NCBI RefSeq assembly: GCF_003970675.1
Contig: NZ_CP034564.1
Span: 1 to 60,977 of the forward strand
Source of the DNA: Flammeovirga pectinis
GTDB taxonomy: Bacteria > Bacteroidota > Bacteroidia > Cytophagales > Flammeovirgaceae
Reading direction: 5' to 3'
Length of the DNA: 60,977 nt
In this document: piece after piece, positions 45,113-54,855 of the stretch
Layout of the letters: every line of letters begins with the position of its first letter
Position numbering within the stretch: position 1 is the first letter of the stretch
The notes under the pieces: generated by a model
What the model was told of the DNA's origin: nothing
Databases searched by the model: none
The model's input: only the letters and a program-made list of their open reading frames with translations
Translations under genes and position numbers: made by a program

Positions 45113-47223
45113 AAACTAACTATCATAAATATTTTATTGAGCAACAAGACAACTCAGATTGTGGAGTAGCTTGTTTACAGATGATTATTAATTTTTATAA
45201 TGGTAAAAAATATCCATTTGAAGACTTAAGATTATTAAGTGGTACAACTTCTGAAGGCACTAGTTTATTAGGTTTATATGAAGCTTGTAGTAAAATAGGC
45301 TTTGATGCTGAAGGGTTTGAAGTAGAACTTGACCAACTCCAAAATATTGATAAACCTTGTATATTACATATTGTTCTGGAGCAAAACTTAGAACATTACG
45401 TCGTTTGCTTTGGCTATGATCAAAAACATCAAAAGTATATAATAGCAGACCCTGCTAAAGGGATCATAAAATTATCTACTAATGAATTATCTCATATTTG
45501 GAACTCTAGAGTATTACTAACCCTCATTCCTAACCCATCCTTCGTCAATAAAAAGAATTATGAAAAGAATAAATTTCAAAGGTTATTTCAATTTCTTATT
45601 AAAGAGAAAAACTATTTAATATCAACATTAACTTTAGGTTTATTTATTTCCGTTATAGGATTATCCGTTAGCATATTTACACAACGTTTAGTGGATCATA
45701 TTCTGCCATCAAAAGATCTCAATCGATTAGCTATCGCATTACTTTTTCTTGGTTTACTTCTTTTTATTAAAGTAATTTTATCTTATTTAAGAAGTACATT
45801 ATCCTCTAAGCATTCAAAGCTATTTAATAGTAATCTGATAAATAATTTTTTCTCCAATATGTTGGCTCTTCCTATCCCATTTTTTAAAAATAGAAAAACA
45901 GGAGATCTTATATCTAGATTAAATGACACGAATAGATTACAAGATGCTATTGCTTATTTTGCTTCAACATTTATCATTGATTTGTTGATTATTATAATAT
46001 CATTGATCTATATTTTCTCACTTAGCATTTGGGTTGGGAGTACTATCGTCATCGTTATTCCATTATTCCTCATTATATCTAAACTGAATTATGGATCTAT
46101 ACTTGAAAAACAAAATAAAGTAATGGCTACTTATGCTACTTCAGAAAGTCAATTTATAAATGCTCTTCAAGGAATATCAACGATAAAGTTGCATCAAAAA
46201 GAAACTAGTTTTATCGATAAATCTCATGAGTTATATTCCTCTTTTCAAAATGAGTTATTCAATTTTTCTAAATTACAATACACTATCAATAGTTACATGG
46301 AAGTTATTAATACTACTTTTATTGTAGCTTTAATGGGGATAGGTTCTTATTTGACAATTCAAGAAAAATTATCATATGGTGAATTAATGGCAATCATCTC
46401 TATTTCATTAAGTATAACGCCTACAGTTATAAGATTATCAATGTCGAATCTAATATATGGTGAAGCAAAGGTTGCTTTGGATAGAATATATGAGATACTT
46501 GGAGATGAAGATAAGTCTGAAGTACTTGAAAATATTGATTCTAATTTTGAAATACAAAATATTAACATTAACAACATATCTCTAACTCTTCCAGGTGCTC
46601 AACATCTATTAAAACAATTTACGGGTTATTTTAAAAAAGGAGACTTTGTCACTATTGTTGGAAATAGTGGTATTGGTAAGACAACTTTACTAAATCTTAT
46701 TGTTCGTTTTTATCAGCCTTCCAGTGGAACAATTTATTGCAACAATAACATTACAATAGAATCTATTCCTCTATTAGAGTGGCGAAGTAGAATCTCATTG
46801 GTTGAACAAAAGACTACTCTATTTAATGGTAGTTTAACTGAAAATATTTCCTTTTCAAATTCTATGGAAAGTTATGAAGATGTCCTTCTTTTCTGTAAAA
46901 AATTAGGGTTGGATACTATTATCGAAGATCTACCACAAGGATATTTAACGATCATATCAGAGAATGGTGAAAATCTGTCTGGTGGTCAGAAACAACTAAT
47001 AGCAATTCTAAGGGCGTTATATAAAAAACCTGATCTATTACTACTTGATGAACCTTTAACAGGATTAGACAAAGAGAAACGAGGGTTAGTCTTAGAGGCA
47101 ATTCAGAAAGAAATGAAAGATAAAATTACCATTCTGATTTCACATCATGACGAGGTGATCCAAAAAGGAAATAAGGTAATCAAGTTAGAAAATACTATAC
47201 ATCAAGAACTAAGTCTTGTATAA
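45109..47223 (+). CDS. peptidase-containing ABC exporter (C39-PCAT) for a double-glycine peptide
   Basis: Protein of 704 residues that cleaves a GG leader and exports the core peptide. The N-terminal C39 peptidase has Cys18 (QDNSDCGVACLQ), His96 (EHYVVCFGYD) and Asp114 (IIADPAKG). A six-helix membrane domain (about 160-450) follows. The ATPase has Walker A GNSGIGKTTLLN, signature LSGGQKQLIAILRAL, Walker B LLLLDEPLTGLD and H-loop ISHHD. All catalytic parts are intact. The likely substrate is the 51-residue peptide encoded 77 bp downstream. Confidence 0.95.
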   Translation: MKTNYHKYFIEQQDNSDCGVACLQMIINFYNGKKYPFEDLRLLSGTTSEGTSLLGLYEACSKIGFDAEGFEVELDQLQNIDKPCILHIVLEQNLEHYVVCFGYDQKHQKYIIADPAKGIIKLSTNELSHIWNSRVLLTLIPNPSFVNKKNYEKNKFQRLFQFLIKEKNYLISTLTLGLFISVIGLSVSIFTQRLVDHILPSKDLNRLAIALLFLGLLLFIKVILSYLRSTLSSKHSKLFNSNLINNFFSNMLALPIPFFKNRKTGDLISRLNDTNRLQDAIAYFASTFIIDLLIIIISLIYIFSLSIWVGSTIVIVIPLFLIISKLNYGSILEKQNKVMATYATSESQFINALQGISTIKLHQKETSFIDKSHELYSSFQNELFNFSKLQYTINSYMEVINTTFIVALMGIGSYLTIQEKLSYGELMAIISISLSITPTVIRLSMSNLIYGEAKVALDRIYEILGDEDKSEVLENIDSNFEIQNININNISLTLPGAQHLLKQFTGYFKKGDFVTIVGNSGIGKTTLLNLIVRFYQPSSGTIYCNNNITIESIPLLEWRSRISLVEQKTTLFNGSLTENISFSNSMESYEDVLLFCKKLGLDTIIEDLPQGYLTIISENGENLSGGQKQLIAILRALYKKPDLLLLDEPLTGLDKEKRGLVLEAIQKEMKDKITILISHHDEVIQKGNKVIKLENTIHQELSLV

Positions 47224-47299
47224 AGAAATTGTGCACAAAAAAGCGTTAACCGAAAAGCTTTAATAGAGTAGGTGTTTTTTAATATTAAACTTTTTAAAA

Positions 47300-47455
47300 A
47301 TGAAAAAGCTAACTTTTAATCAAATGGGAAAAATTAATGGTGGAGGAACATGCCATTACCAAATGTGGAGAATGTATTCATCAGGAGCCGTTTCCCCTTC
47401 TCAATACCAAGCATATTGGGATTTAGTACATGCAGGATATAATATGGTTTGCTAA
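47300..47455 (+). CDS. double-glycine leader peptide precursor (putative bacteriocin)
   Basis: Short gene for a 51-residue peptide. The leader MKKLTFNQMGKINGG is a textbook GG-type leader that C39 exporters cut after residue 15. The core GTCHYQMWRMYSSGAVSPSQ continues for 16 more residues and ends in MVC. It has two cysteines (core positions 3 and 36, fit for one disulfide or thioether), four serines and one threonine. It lies between the exporter and a terminator-like hairpin, so it can be expressed more strongly than the later genes. Confidence 0.82.
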   Translation: MKKLTFNQMGKINGGGTCHYQMWRMYSSGAVSPSQYQAYWDLVHAGYNMVC

Positions 47456-47465
47456 TCCCTCCTAA

Positions 47466-47497
47466 GGGCTGTATAATTCTATACAGCCCATTTTCTC
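47466..47497 (+). terminator. hairpin terminator after the peptide gene
   Basis: Perfect 10-bp stem GGGCTGTATA/TATACAGCCC with an ATTC loop, then a T-rich tract. It probably reduces read-through into the modification genes. Confidence 0.8.
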
Positions 47498-47519
47498 TTT
47501 ATTTTAAAATATACTCAAT

Positions 47520-48428
47520 ATGATATCTATCAGAATAGCTTTTCTTCTACTTTTTCCTACAATTTCTATTCTTGCACAAGAAGAAGGTATTATTGAAAAA
47601 GGACATTCAAAGCTAGTATGCACCTATATACATACTTATCAACCTTTCAAAAATGATACTTTAAGCGTTAATCAGAAGTTTATTTTGGTTATGAATGATC
47701 AATTTTCAAAATATATGAATTTTGATAGTTATTTATATGATAAAGCTTTAAAGGAAGAGTTTCAAGAAAAAAAATTAGGTAAGAATAGTTCGATTGCTAA
47801 AATTATTACATTTACTAATATAGATATCCCACAACCTGAATCTAATGATTTTTCTGTTATGAAAGATCTTAATACTAAAGATGTTACATACATCTATAAT
47901 TTAGGTTACATCACGAATTGTAGTTTCACTGAAAATTATAATGACTTAAAATGGACTATTACCAATAATACAAAAAACATAAATGGGTTTTACTGCATTC
48001 AAGCAACTACTACCTATGGATTTTATGAAATCGAGGCATGGTTTACACCCGAAATTCCTGTATCAGATGGTCCCTATTTATTCGCTGGTTTACCTGGGCT
48101 AATAATCTCTCTGAATGATCAAAATAATATGCACTCTTTTATGATTGATGAGGTAGCAAGTGATAGTACCATCATGTTAACTGATAATATTAGTGGTAGA
48201 AAATTCTTAGCACCAATCGGAATCAAACAAGCCCAAAAAAACATAAAAAAGAAAAGGAAACAATTAGAACTAGGTTATGATATTGAGCAAAACAATCCAT
48301 TATATCCTCAAGATAAGTTACCGATGTTGGAAGACCAATCTGATAAATCTATCAAAAAGTTAAAACTTAAATATACTCTTTATGATCACCTCTTGTTTAG
48401 GTTTATTTCATTTGAGAATAATTTATAG
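47520..48428 (+). CDS. GLPGLI family protein
   Basis: Exported protein of 302 residues with signal peptide ISIRIAFLLLFPTISILA and the family motif in LFAGLPGLIISLND near residue 180. The family is specific to Bacteroidota, of unknown biochemical role, and often encoded next to peptide exporters and outer-membrane barrel proteins, as here. It follows the peptide terminator and precedes the LanC-like gene by 15 bp. Confidence 0.85.
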   Translation: MISIRIAFLLLFPTISILAQEEGIIEKGHSKLVCTYIHTYQPFKNDTLSVNQKFILVMNDQFSKYMNFDSYLYDKALKEEFQEKKLGKNSSIAKIITFTNIDIPQPESNDFSVMKDLNTKDVTYIYNLGYITNCSFTENYNDLKWTITNNTKNINGFYCIQATTTYGFYEIEAWFTPEIPVSDGPYLFAGLPGLIISLNDQNNMHSFMIDEVASDSTIMLTDNISGRKFLAPIGIKQAQKNIKKKRKQLELGYDIEQNNPLYPQDKLPMLEDQSDKSIKKLKLKYTLYDHLLFRFISFENNL

Positions 48429-48443
48429 GATGTTTTCACCTGA

Positions 48444-50015
48444 ATGTTATTGTCTCTCCACTCCATCTTACTGATAAATTATAATAAAAGATTGAATATG
48501 TTACTTTGTGAACAAGAATATAAATACATAAAAGCTGAAGCTATTATTGATAATATTGGGATATCATGGGACTCTATTAAAACATCATTAGCAAAAGATA
48601 TTTTTATAAGAGAAAGATCATCTTCATTATTTCTAGGAAGTACAGGTATCGTTTTCTTTCTATTAGAGTATTATAAAACATCTAAGGACAAAGAGTGTTT
48701 TTATATTATCAAAAACAGTATTCCGGTAATACATGAATTTTACAAAAAAGAAAGTAACTCTTATGGTTTCTATAAAGGAAAATCTGGTTATATATATCTG
48801 TTGGTTGAACTGTATAAGGTAACTTCTGAACAAGAATATTTACAATATATCAAAGACCTTATTGATGAACCTATCTATAATGAAGGTGATTTATTCAATT
48901 TAGAATCAGGGCTTTCTGGTTATTTATTGGCTTTACTAAAAGTAACAGAAATTGATATTTCTGAAACAATAATAAAATACATTGAAAAGACATTAAATCT
49001 TATCATAATAAACTCCAAACGTGATAAAGATGGAATCTATTGGGATGAAGAAGAGTGGGCTATTGATAAGTCCATTGGCTATTTAAAAGGGAATTCTGGG
49101 ATTGCATATGTTTTAAATCTCTTCATTGATAATTGTAAAAATAAGGAGCAAATTCAGAAAGTAATTTCATTAGCATTAGATTGGGAGGATAGTAAATTTG
49201 ATCGATCAATAATGAATTGGAAGGATCCATTTAACGAGAAAATCTATTCACACAAAAACATTTTCAACAAAAAAGATCATAAGGAAAAGTTTTTTAATAG
49301 CTATGGTAATACACAAAATATTTGGATAGGGAAACCTGGAATGATACTTACAAGAAAATTTTGTAAAAGAAAAAATTACAACTCATTTGGTGCTATTAGC
49401 AATAGCATCGATTCTTTATGTATTAAAAATGGAGGAGGAAACTTATTCTGCAAATATGTATTATCAGAACTAAATAAAGAGGTATTTACTAAATGTTTTG
49501 AAGAGGGAAATAAGTTTAAATCTGGGGTTATTTATAATGAGCATATCCCCGATTGTTCCTTTCTAAATGGAGTAGCTGGCATTGGATATTTACAACTGAT
49601 CATAGAGAATAAAACCACAGATAATGTTTTATTTCCTCAGTGTAAAATACCTTCTTTTAAAGTGAGAAATGCATCAATTAATGAATTGAGTGAAACCAAT
49701 AAATTATTTAATCTTAGTTTCAATCCACTTAAATCAAAATTTCACAACAAAAATATCCACACTCATAAAAAGCTAAAACTATCAAGATGGTGTGAAATAA
49801 ATGAGAAGGAACATACTATTTATTATAGAGACATAAACATCATCAATTTAATAAAAATAGATAAATATCTTAAGTCCTATATCGTAGCTCTAGACTCATC
49901 AAAGGTGGTAAAGGAATATATTTCATCCATAAAATATTTCACAAATGATAACGATGAAAACATAGAAAAAACAATTCAGAGTTTGTTAAACCTCAATATT
50001 TTAGAGTATGTCTAA
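48444..50015 (+). CDS. LanC-like cyclase-fold protein with degenerate zinc site
   Basis: Protein of 523 residues. Successive G-x-x-G motifs of the LanC alpha/alpha toroid are clear: LGSTGIVFFLLEYY, YKGKSGYIYLLVE, LESGLSGYLLALL, LKGNSGIAYVLNL, WIGKPGMIL, NGVAGIGYLQLI. The zinc ligands usual in LanC are changed: the WCYGxPG Cys is Ile (WIGKPG), and the CH pair is Cys-Ile (LCIKNGGGN). Thioether cyclisation is thus doubtful, and no dehydratase gene is adjacent. About 130 extra residues follow the toroid. The start may be at 48498 (MLLCEQEYKYIKAE). It may bind the peptide as a scaffold. Confidence 0.78.
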   Translation: MLLSLHSILLINYNKRLNMLLCEQEYKYIKAEAIIDNIGISWDSIKTSLAKDIFIRERSSSLFLGSTGIVFFLLEYYKTSKDKECFYIIKNSIPVIHEFYKKESNSYGFYKGKSGYIYLLVELYKVTSEQEYLQYIKDLIDEPIYNEGDLFNLESGLSGYLLALLKVTEIDISETIIKYIEKTLNLIIINSKRDKDGIYWDEEEWAIDKSIGYLKGNSGIAYVLNLFIDNCKNKEQIQKVISLALDWEDSKFDRSIMNWKDPFNEKIYSHKNIFNKKDHKEKFFNSYGNTQNIWIGKPGMILTRKFCKRKNYNSFGAISNSIDSLCIKNGGGNLFCKYVLSELNKEVFTKCFEEGNKFKSGVIYNEHIPDCSFLNGVAGIGYLQLIIENKTTDNVLFPQCKIPSFKVRNASINELSETNKLFNLSFNPLKSKFHNKNIHTHKKLKLSRWCEINEKEHTIYYRDINIINLIKIDKYLKSYIVALDSSKVVKEYISSIKYFTNDNDENIEKTIQSLLNLNILEYV

Positions 50016-51369
50016 GAAAATATTATTCCGCATTTTTCCTCAAGAAAGTCATCATAATGCTACATTTACTTTTGCAAAAATATTACAACAATTTGGGGTT
50101 GAAGTAATTTATATGGCTATAAGTCAAATGGAAGGCATTGTTAAACAAAATGGGTTTAAATTTATTGCACTTCCATATGAGAAAGACATCATGGGCAAAC
50201 CTTCTGAAAGGATAATCGGAACCAAAATGGATAGGTTAAAACAAATTCTCCCTGATTTATTAATTGAAAGAAGAGTAAATAAAGTTTATATTAATAAAAT
50301 CACTCAAAAAGATTTTTTCGAAGATATAATTAATGAAGTAAATCCTGATATAATAATACTTGATGGTACTTATAAAGCCAATATTTTTCATAGTTTTAAA
50401 TACGGTATTCCTATTGTGATACTTGAAACAACTGTATCTCTAATAAATCAAAAAAATAAACCTCCTTTATCTTCATCATTAATACCTGCTAATAATGTTA
50501 TTTCAGAATTACTGGTGAAACTATCATGGAAAAAATATCACCTCAAGTCTTATTTTCTTTCTAAAATTCTTGGTGATGTTTCGAAACCTGTAAAAGAATT
50601 ATCGAAATTGTATCCAAAAATAAATGTTGATTATTCTAGATATTTCTTTTTGGGTTATTCTAATATACTTGAATTAAATTCAACGATTTATGAATTTGAT
50701 TTTGATCATGATAGGCCAAAAAATATATTTTATTTAGGTCCTCCTTCATTAAGTGATAGAAATAATATGCATTCTGATTTATTTTTCAAAGAAAGATTTT
50801 GGCAACTAAAAAAAGAATATAAAAAGATCGTGTATTGTTCATTTGGAACAATGGCATGGAGGTATAAAAACCATGAATCATTTATTGATAAAGTGCTTAA
50901 ATACTTTTATGAAACTAAAGGTATCGCACTAATTATTTGTATTGAAGGTCAACTCTTTAGACATAAAATGAGAGAGAAATATGTATCAGACAATATTGTT
51001 ATTTGTAGAAGAGTTCCTCAAATATATCTCTTAAAAGCTAGTATTGATCTAATGATCACACATGGAGGTATTAATTCGATTAATGAATGTATTTTAACTA
51101 ATACACCAATGCTAGTATACCCAGGTGCAAAAAATTTAGATCAAACAGGTAATGGTGCAAGAGTAAAGTATCATGGGTTAGGAGAAAGAGGTACGTTAAA
51201 GGACTCATATAAATCCATAAAAAAGAATATTCAAAGTTTATTGAACAACGAAATTTACAAGAAAAATTTACTGGACTTTAATGACAATATCAATCCGAAA
51301 AATTATATCAATCTGAAAGATTTCTTAAAACACATGGAAAATTATTCTGATATTTTTTTAACTAATTAG
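50008..51369 (+). CDS. UGT/MGT-type glycosyltransferase (GT1-like)
   Basis: Protein of 453 residues with a GT-B fold. The N-terminal acceptor part is FPQESHHNATFTFAKILQQF. The nucleotide-sugar motif near residue 350 is THGGINSINECILTNTPMLV, followed by PGAKNLDQTGNGARV, with KKIVYCSFGTMAW before it. Such enzymes transfer a sugar from a nucleotide donor to small molecules or peptides. It overlaps the LanC-like gene by 8 nt, so the two are made together. Glycosylation of the exported peptide (glycocin-like) is the simplest guess and is untested. Confidence 0.82.
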   Translation: MSKKILFRIFPQESHHNATFTFAKILQQFGVEVIYMAISQMEGIVKQNGFKFIALPYEKDIMGKPSERIIGTKMDRLKQILPDLLIERRVNKVYINKITQKDFFEDIINEVNPDIIILDGTYKANIFHSFKYGIPIVILETTVSLINQKNKPPLSSSLIPANNVISELLVKLSWKKYHLKSYFLSKILGDVSKPVKELSKLYPKINVDYSRYFFLGYSNILELNSTIYEFDFDHDRPKNIFYLGPPSLSDRNNMHSDLFFKERFWQLKKEYKKIVYCSFGTMAWRYKNHESFIDKVLKYFYETKGIALIICIEGQLFRHKMREKYVSDNIVICRRVPQIYLLKASIDLMITHGGINSINECILTNTPMLVYPGAKNLDQTGNGARVKYHGLGERGTLKDSYKSIKKNIQSLLNNEIYKKNLLDFNDNINPKNYINLKDFLKHMENYSDIFLTN

Positions 51370-51398
51370 TGTAATAGCTTCGTGATATTAATAAAACA

Positions 51399-54008
51399 AT
51401 GAAAAACTACCTACTATTACTATTTCTTTTAAAGTCAACTATTATTCTTGCACAAACACCAATTCATGGAGTTATTAAAAATCAAAAAGGTGAACCGATA
51501 AATGGTGCATCAATTATTATTTATCCTGTTAAAAGTAATAGTATTTTGGGTTATTGTGTTTCAAATAATGATGGATTATTTGAAATTTCAATAAATGAAA
51601 AATTAGATAGTATTAGTGTAATAGCGCGTTCTTTAGGGTATAAATCGTCTACAAAAGTTGTAAAATTAGGAACGAATACCATAGTATTTACTATGGACCA
51701 TTCCGATCAATATTTAAAAGAGTTTGAAGTAAAAGCAAAACCTATTACCGAAGAAGGAGATACACTCAATTATAATGTAGATGCTTTTTCTAAAGAAGGA
51801 GATGAATCTATAGAAGATGTATTGAAACGGTTGCCTGGCGTAAAAGTAAGTGATGATGGCACCATACAATACCAAGGGAGAGCTATTAATAAATTTTATG
51901 TAGAGGGAAAGGACCTAATGGGAAGTCAATATGCCCTTACATCAAAAAATTTACCTAAAAATGCAGTAGCTTCTGTCGAAGTTTTAAAAAATCATCAGCC
52001 CGTTAAAATGCTAAATGATGTTGTACATTCTGTAGACCCTGCTATCAATATAGTGTTAAAAGAAGGGGTAAGTATTACAGGAAATGCAGAAATTGGAGGG
52101 GGTATTCCTTCTATCTGGTATGCAAAAGTAACACCAATGGTCTTTAATAAAAAGCGTCAAAGTATAAATGTACTCTCTTCTACTAACAGTGGAAAAAATG
52201 AATTGGAGGTCTTTAATAGCATCAATTTATTTGATTATTTAGAATTTGGATTAATTGAAAGTCAGCCTTCTTTTTTATTAGGGAGACAACCTTTGGAAAG
52301 CTCACTTTTTAAGAAACAAGAATACAATGATCATCAAACACATAGTGTATCTACCAACTATTTAACGGGTTTTGGAAAAGGGGATTTGAAAGTAAATATT
52401 GATGCTTACTACGATAAAAGAGTACAGGACTTATCTTCTAATACATTCTATTTTGTACCTAACGATACTATCGCAATTCATAATTTTCAACAATCTACAT
52501 TTAATAAAAAGTACCTCAATACAAAGTTAACTTATGAACATAATGAGCTAAAGAATTACTTTAAAAACGTCTTCCATTTTAAAATTTTAGATGATGATGG
52601 AAAATCAGACTTTTATCAAAATCAAGAAATAATACCTCAAACTACAAGCAGAACTTTTTTGACTATCGGTGATAAGTTTAGCCGTATTCTGAAAATGGGA
52701 AAAACGTACTATAAATTGAATGCTTATTTAGAATACACAAATACACCAGAGCAGTTGCATTTTATTGGGGGTCCTCTAACAGATGCATCGTTGATAGATT
52801 CTTTACAAACAGTGGAACAGAAAACAAGTCAGCAACATTTAAAAACATATTTAGGTACTGGAATTATAAAAAAATGGAAGCGTTGGACACTCGATACAAA
52901 AATCAGCTTGAATTACGGTTTTAAAACATTAACCTCACATTTCGATAATGATGAAAAAGATCAAAATAGTTCTTATCAGAATGATTTAAAATACATGCTT
53001 CTGATCCCGGAAATATCACCTGAAATTCAATACAAGTATAAAAAACTTTCTTTTTCATTAAAACCCAATTTCTCTTTTCAGTCAAGAATTTTAAAAGATC
53101 ATATGCTTGGAGAAGAAAGCCAAGTACATCAATTTTTAATAGAACCAACAACTCTTATAAGCTATACACTATTAGGAATAGATTTGATGGTAAATTATAA
53201 TTACAAAAATGATTTTTTAGAATTACCCCAAATGTATAGTGGCATTATTATTCATGATTATAGTACGGCCAAACAACAACAGCTTCCTATTTTACAGACT
53301 AAAAGGCATACTTTTAGAAATGATTTAAAATACGAGTTTACAGCAGCATCATTAAATTTTTATGCTAACTATGAATTCAATAGCACGAATAAAGACTGGA
53401 TAACAGCATACGAAGTAAATTCCGATGGAGTTACTTTGATGAAGACACTAAACTACACTAATAACTTAGGGGAAAGTCATAAAATAAAAGGCAATTTTGA
53501 TTGGTTTTTTCTTGCTTTAAGTACCAATATTAAATTAGGGGTAGAGCTTGGGAAAACAGAAGAGAAAGTCATTTTAAATAATAACGTAAATAGAAATGCC
53601 AATACTTACCTTCAATGGGAAGCCATTGTAGATATTCCTTTATTTAAAGGGCTAATAGCGACAACTTACATTGAAGATTATTCAACCGAAAATACGTATC
53701 AAGAAATGAATAAGGTAGATTGGTCACAACGTATTATTGGTACTGATCTTCAATTTTCAAGAGCAAAACACCTTATTAAATGGAATAATAAATGGATAGA
53801 TCACACCTTTGTCGATGATGATTTCTGGTATGTTGATCTTTCTTATCAATATCAATTCAATAAGAAAACAAGAATGCTTCTTACTGCTCAAAACATACTT
53901 GACCATCGTTCTTACACTCAAACTACTTTAAATGCTTTTCAAAGCAATCAATCTTTTTATAGATTAAGACCTAGGCAAATAATGCTGGAGGTGCGTTTTA
54001 GGTTATAG
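51399..54008 (+). CDS. outer-membrane beta-barrel protein with CarboxypepD_reg-like domain (TonB-dependent receptor-like)
   Basis: Protein of 869 residues. Signal peptide to about 18 (LLKSTIILAQ), then an Ig-like carboxypeptidase-regulatory domain (TPIHGVIKNQKGEPINGASI, 20-105). A plug-like region follows (DVLKRLPGVKVSDDGTIQYQ, FYVEGKDLMGSQY), then a long barrel ending in an aromatic/Leu strand (IMLEVRFRL). No TonB box is obvious. It is the last gene of the cluster and may pass the mature peptide through the outer membrane, or act as receptor or immunity factor. Pairing with GLPGLI proteins is recurrent in the phylum. Confidence 0.82.
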   Translation: MKNYLLLLFLLKSTIILAQTPIHGVIKNQKGEPINGASIIIYPVKSNSILGYCVSNNDGLFEISINEKLDSISVIARSLGYKSSTKVVKLGTNTIVFTMDHSDQYLKEFEVKAKPITEEGDTLNYNVDAFSKEGDESIEDVLKRLPGVKVSDDGTIQYQGRAINKFYVEGKDLMGSQYALTSKNLPKNAVASVEVLKNHQPVKMLNDVVHSVDPAINIVLKEGVSITGNAEIGGGIPSIWYAKVTPMVFNKKRQSINVLSSTNSGKNELEVFNSINLFDYLEFGLIESQPSFLLGRQPLESSLFKKQEYNDHQTHSVSTNYLTGFGKGDLKVNIDAYYDKRVQDLSSNTFYFVPNDTIAIHNFQQSTFNKKYLNTKLTYEHNELKNYFKNVFHFKILDDDGKSDFYQNQEIIPQTTSRTFLTIGDKFSRILKMGKTYYKLNAYLEYTNTPEQLHFIGGPLTDASLIDSLQTVEQKTSQQHLKTYLGTGIIKKWKRWTLDTKISLNYGFKTLTSHFDNDEKDQNSSYQNDLKYMLLIPEISPEIQYKYKKLSFSLKPNFSFQSRILKDHMLGEESQVHQFLIEPTTLISYTLLGIDLMVNYNYKNDFLELPQMYSGIIIHDYSTAKQQQLPILQTKRHTFRNDLKYEFTAASLNFYANYEFNSTNKDWITAYEVNSDGVTLMKTLNYTNNLGESHKIKGNFDWFFLALSTNIKLGVELGKTEEKVILNNNVNRNANTYLQWEAIVDIPLFKGLIATTYIEDYSTENTYQEMNKVDWSQRIIGTDLQFSRAKHLIKWNNKWIDHTFVDDDFWYVDLSYQYQFNKKTRMLLTAQNILDHRSYTQTTLNAFQSNQSFYRLRPRQIMLEVRFRL

Positions 54009-54013
54009 TACGG

Positions 54014-54034
54014 GGGGCTGATTCACTTTTGGTG
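54014..54034. mobile_element. ISL3 left-end scrap
   Basis: CTGATTCACTTTTGGTG matches the ISL3 left end and is cut at a Tn3-type terminus. Confidence 0.8.
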
Positions 54035-54082
54035 CACCCGCGTTTCTCTTATGGTAAAAGCAAGTGTTTTCGTCTTTAATTA
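54035..54082 (-). mobile_element. Tn3-type terminus followed by an IS110 right-end remnant
   Basis: CACCCGCGTT (outer Tn3-type terminal repeat) is joined to TCTCTTATGGTAAAAGCAAG, the inverse of the IS110 right end including its last codons. This is a third IS110 insertion into the same kind of terminus, later truncated. Confidence 0.8.
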
Positions 54083-54351
54083 GGGTGTTTCCCGATACAA
54101 GGAGAAAAGTCCACCAGCCCTAATATAATACACTCATAATCAAGATGTTTGTTGTTGCATTATTTTAATAAATTATTCTTTTAAGGATATTAGATATTGT
54201 ATGATTTTTCTAATATAGAAGGTAATTCTATTAATCTTTTTGATTATAATGAAATTCAAAAAATTAAGCTGTCTAATTTAAATTATTAACTACTGATATT
54301 CAATAGTTTAAAATCCTTAATGGGCTTTTCTCTTTATATCGGGAAACACCC
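54083..54351. mobile_element. MITE-like element, copy 2 (269 bp)
   Basis: Ends GGGTGTTTCCCGATACAAGG (left) and GGGTGTTTCCCGATATAAAG (right, minus strand). The interior is unrelated in detail to copy 1 and noncoding. Confidence 0.7.
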
Positions 54352-54362
54352 AAGGTTTAATA

Positions 54363-54622
54363 CACCCGCGTTCTGGATAAGTGCAAAAATGACAAAACAC
54401 TCCTAACGCTATCAAAAACGTAGATTTTAAATTTTACTCAAAAAAAGAAGGAGTAGTGGTTACTAATGAAATGTTGGAAGGGTTAAGTCCTTATATAAGG
54501 GAACATATCAGAATATATGGAGAATTTGTACTTAATTTAGATAATATACCGAATTTTAATCCTGTTAAAAATTTGAGCTAATGTTTAGTATGTTAGCTCT
54601 TGCCGTTTTTGCACGTATCCGG
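54363..54622. mobile_element. 270-bp Tn3-derived miniature element, copy 2, interrupted by IS110
   Basis: The left terminus starts CACCCGCGTTCTGGATAAGT. The interior holds the transposase 3' end (54420-54581, stop TAA). The right terminus is cut ten bases before its end by IS110, at GTATCCGG. Adding those ten bases gives 270 bp, the size of copy 1. Confidence 0.82.
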
Positions 54623-54678
54623 ACCTTAGATTAGCAGTATTGTAAAATTTGAAGATAATCTTAACTTAGATTATTGAA

Positions 54679-54820
54679 AGTTGAAAAGGGTAAGTGACTC
54701 TTGTATCCGGATAGGTAAGACCTCTCGCGTTTCTTGTACTTACTCCTTTTTATTGAATCTAGACCTGTATAAGAGATTGTTAGAACCATTAAGGTCCTTA
54801 GGTTATATTCAATTTCAACT
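54679..54820 (+). ncRNA. predicted IS110 bridge RNA, copy 2
   Basis: Same fold as copy 1: outer AGTTGAAA/TTTCAACT, target loop with GTATCCGG (54703-54710) and CGCGTTT (54726-54732), donor loop with ATAAGAGA and TAAGGT (54790-54795). The first target-guide base differs from copy 1 (G instead of T). The flank of this copy has the same G (CGTATCCGG), whereas copy 1 has T in both places. Confidence 0.72.
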
Positions 54821-54855
54821 CTCAACTTTTTCCTTAATCACAATATAGTAAACAG

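Noticed and set aside
47300-50015. Classical lanthipeptide cluster
   Set aside because: No LanB or LanM dehydratase is present and the LanC-like protein lacks two of three zinc ligands.
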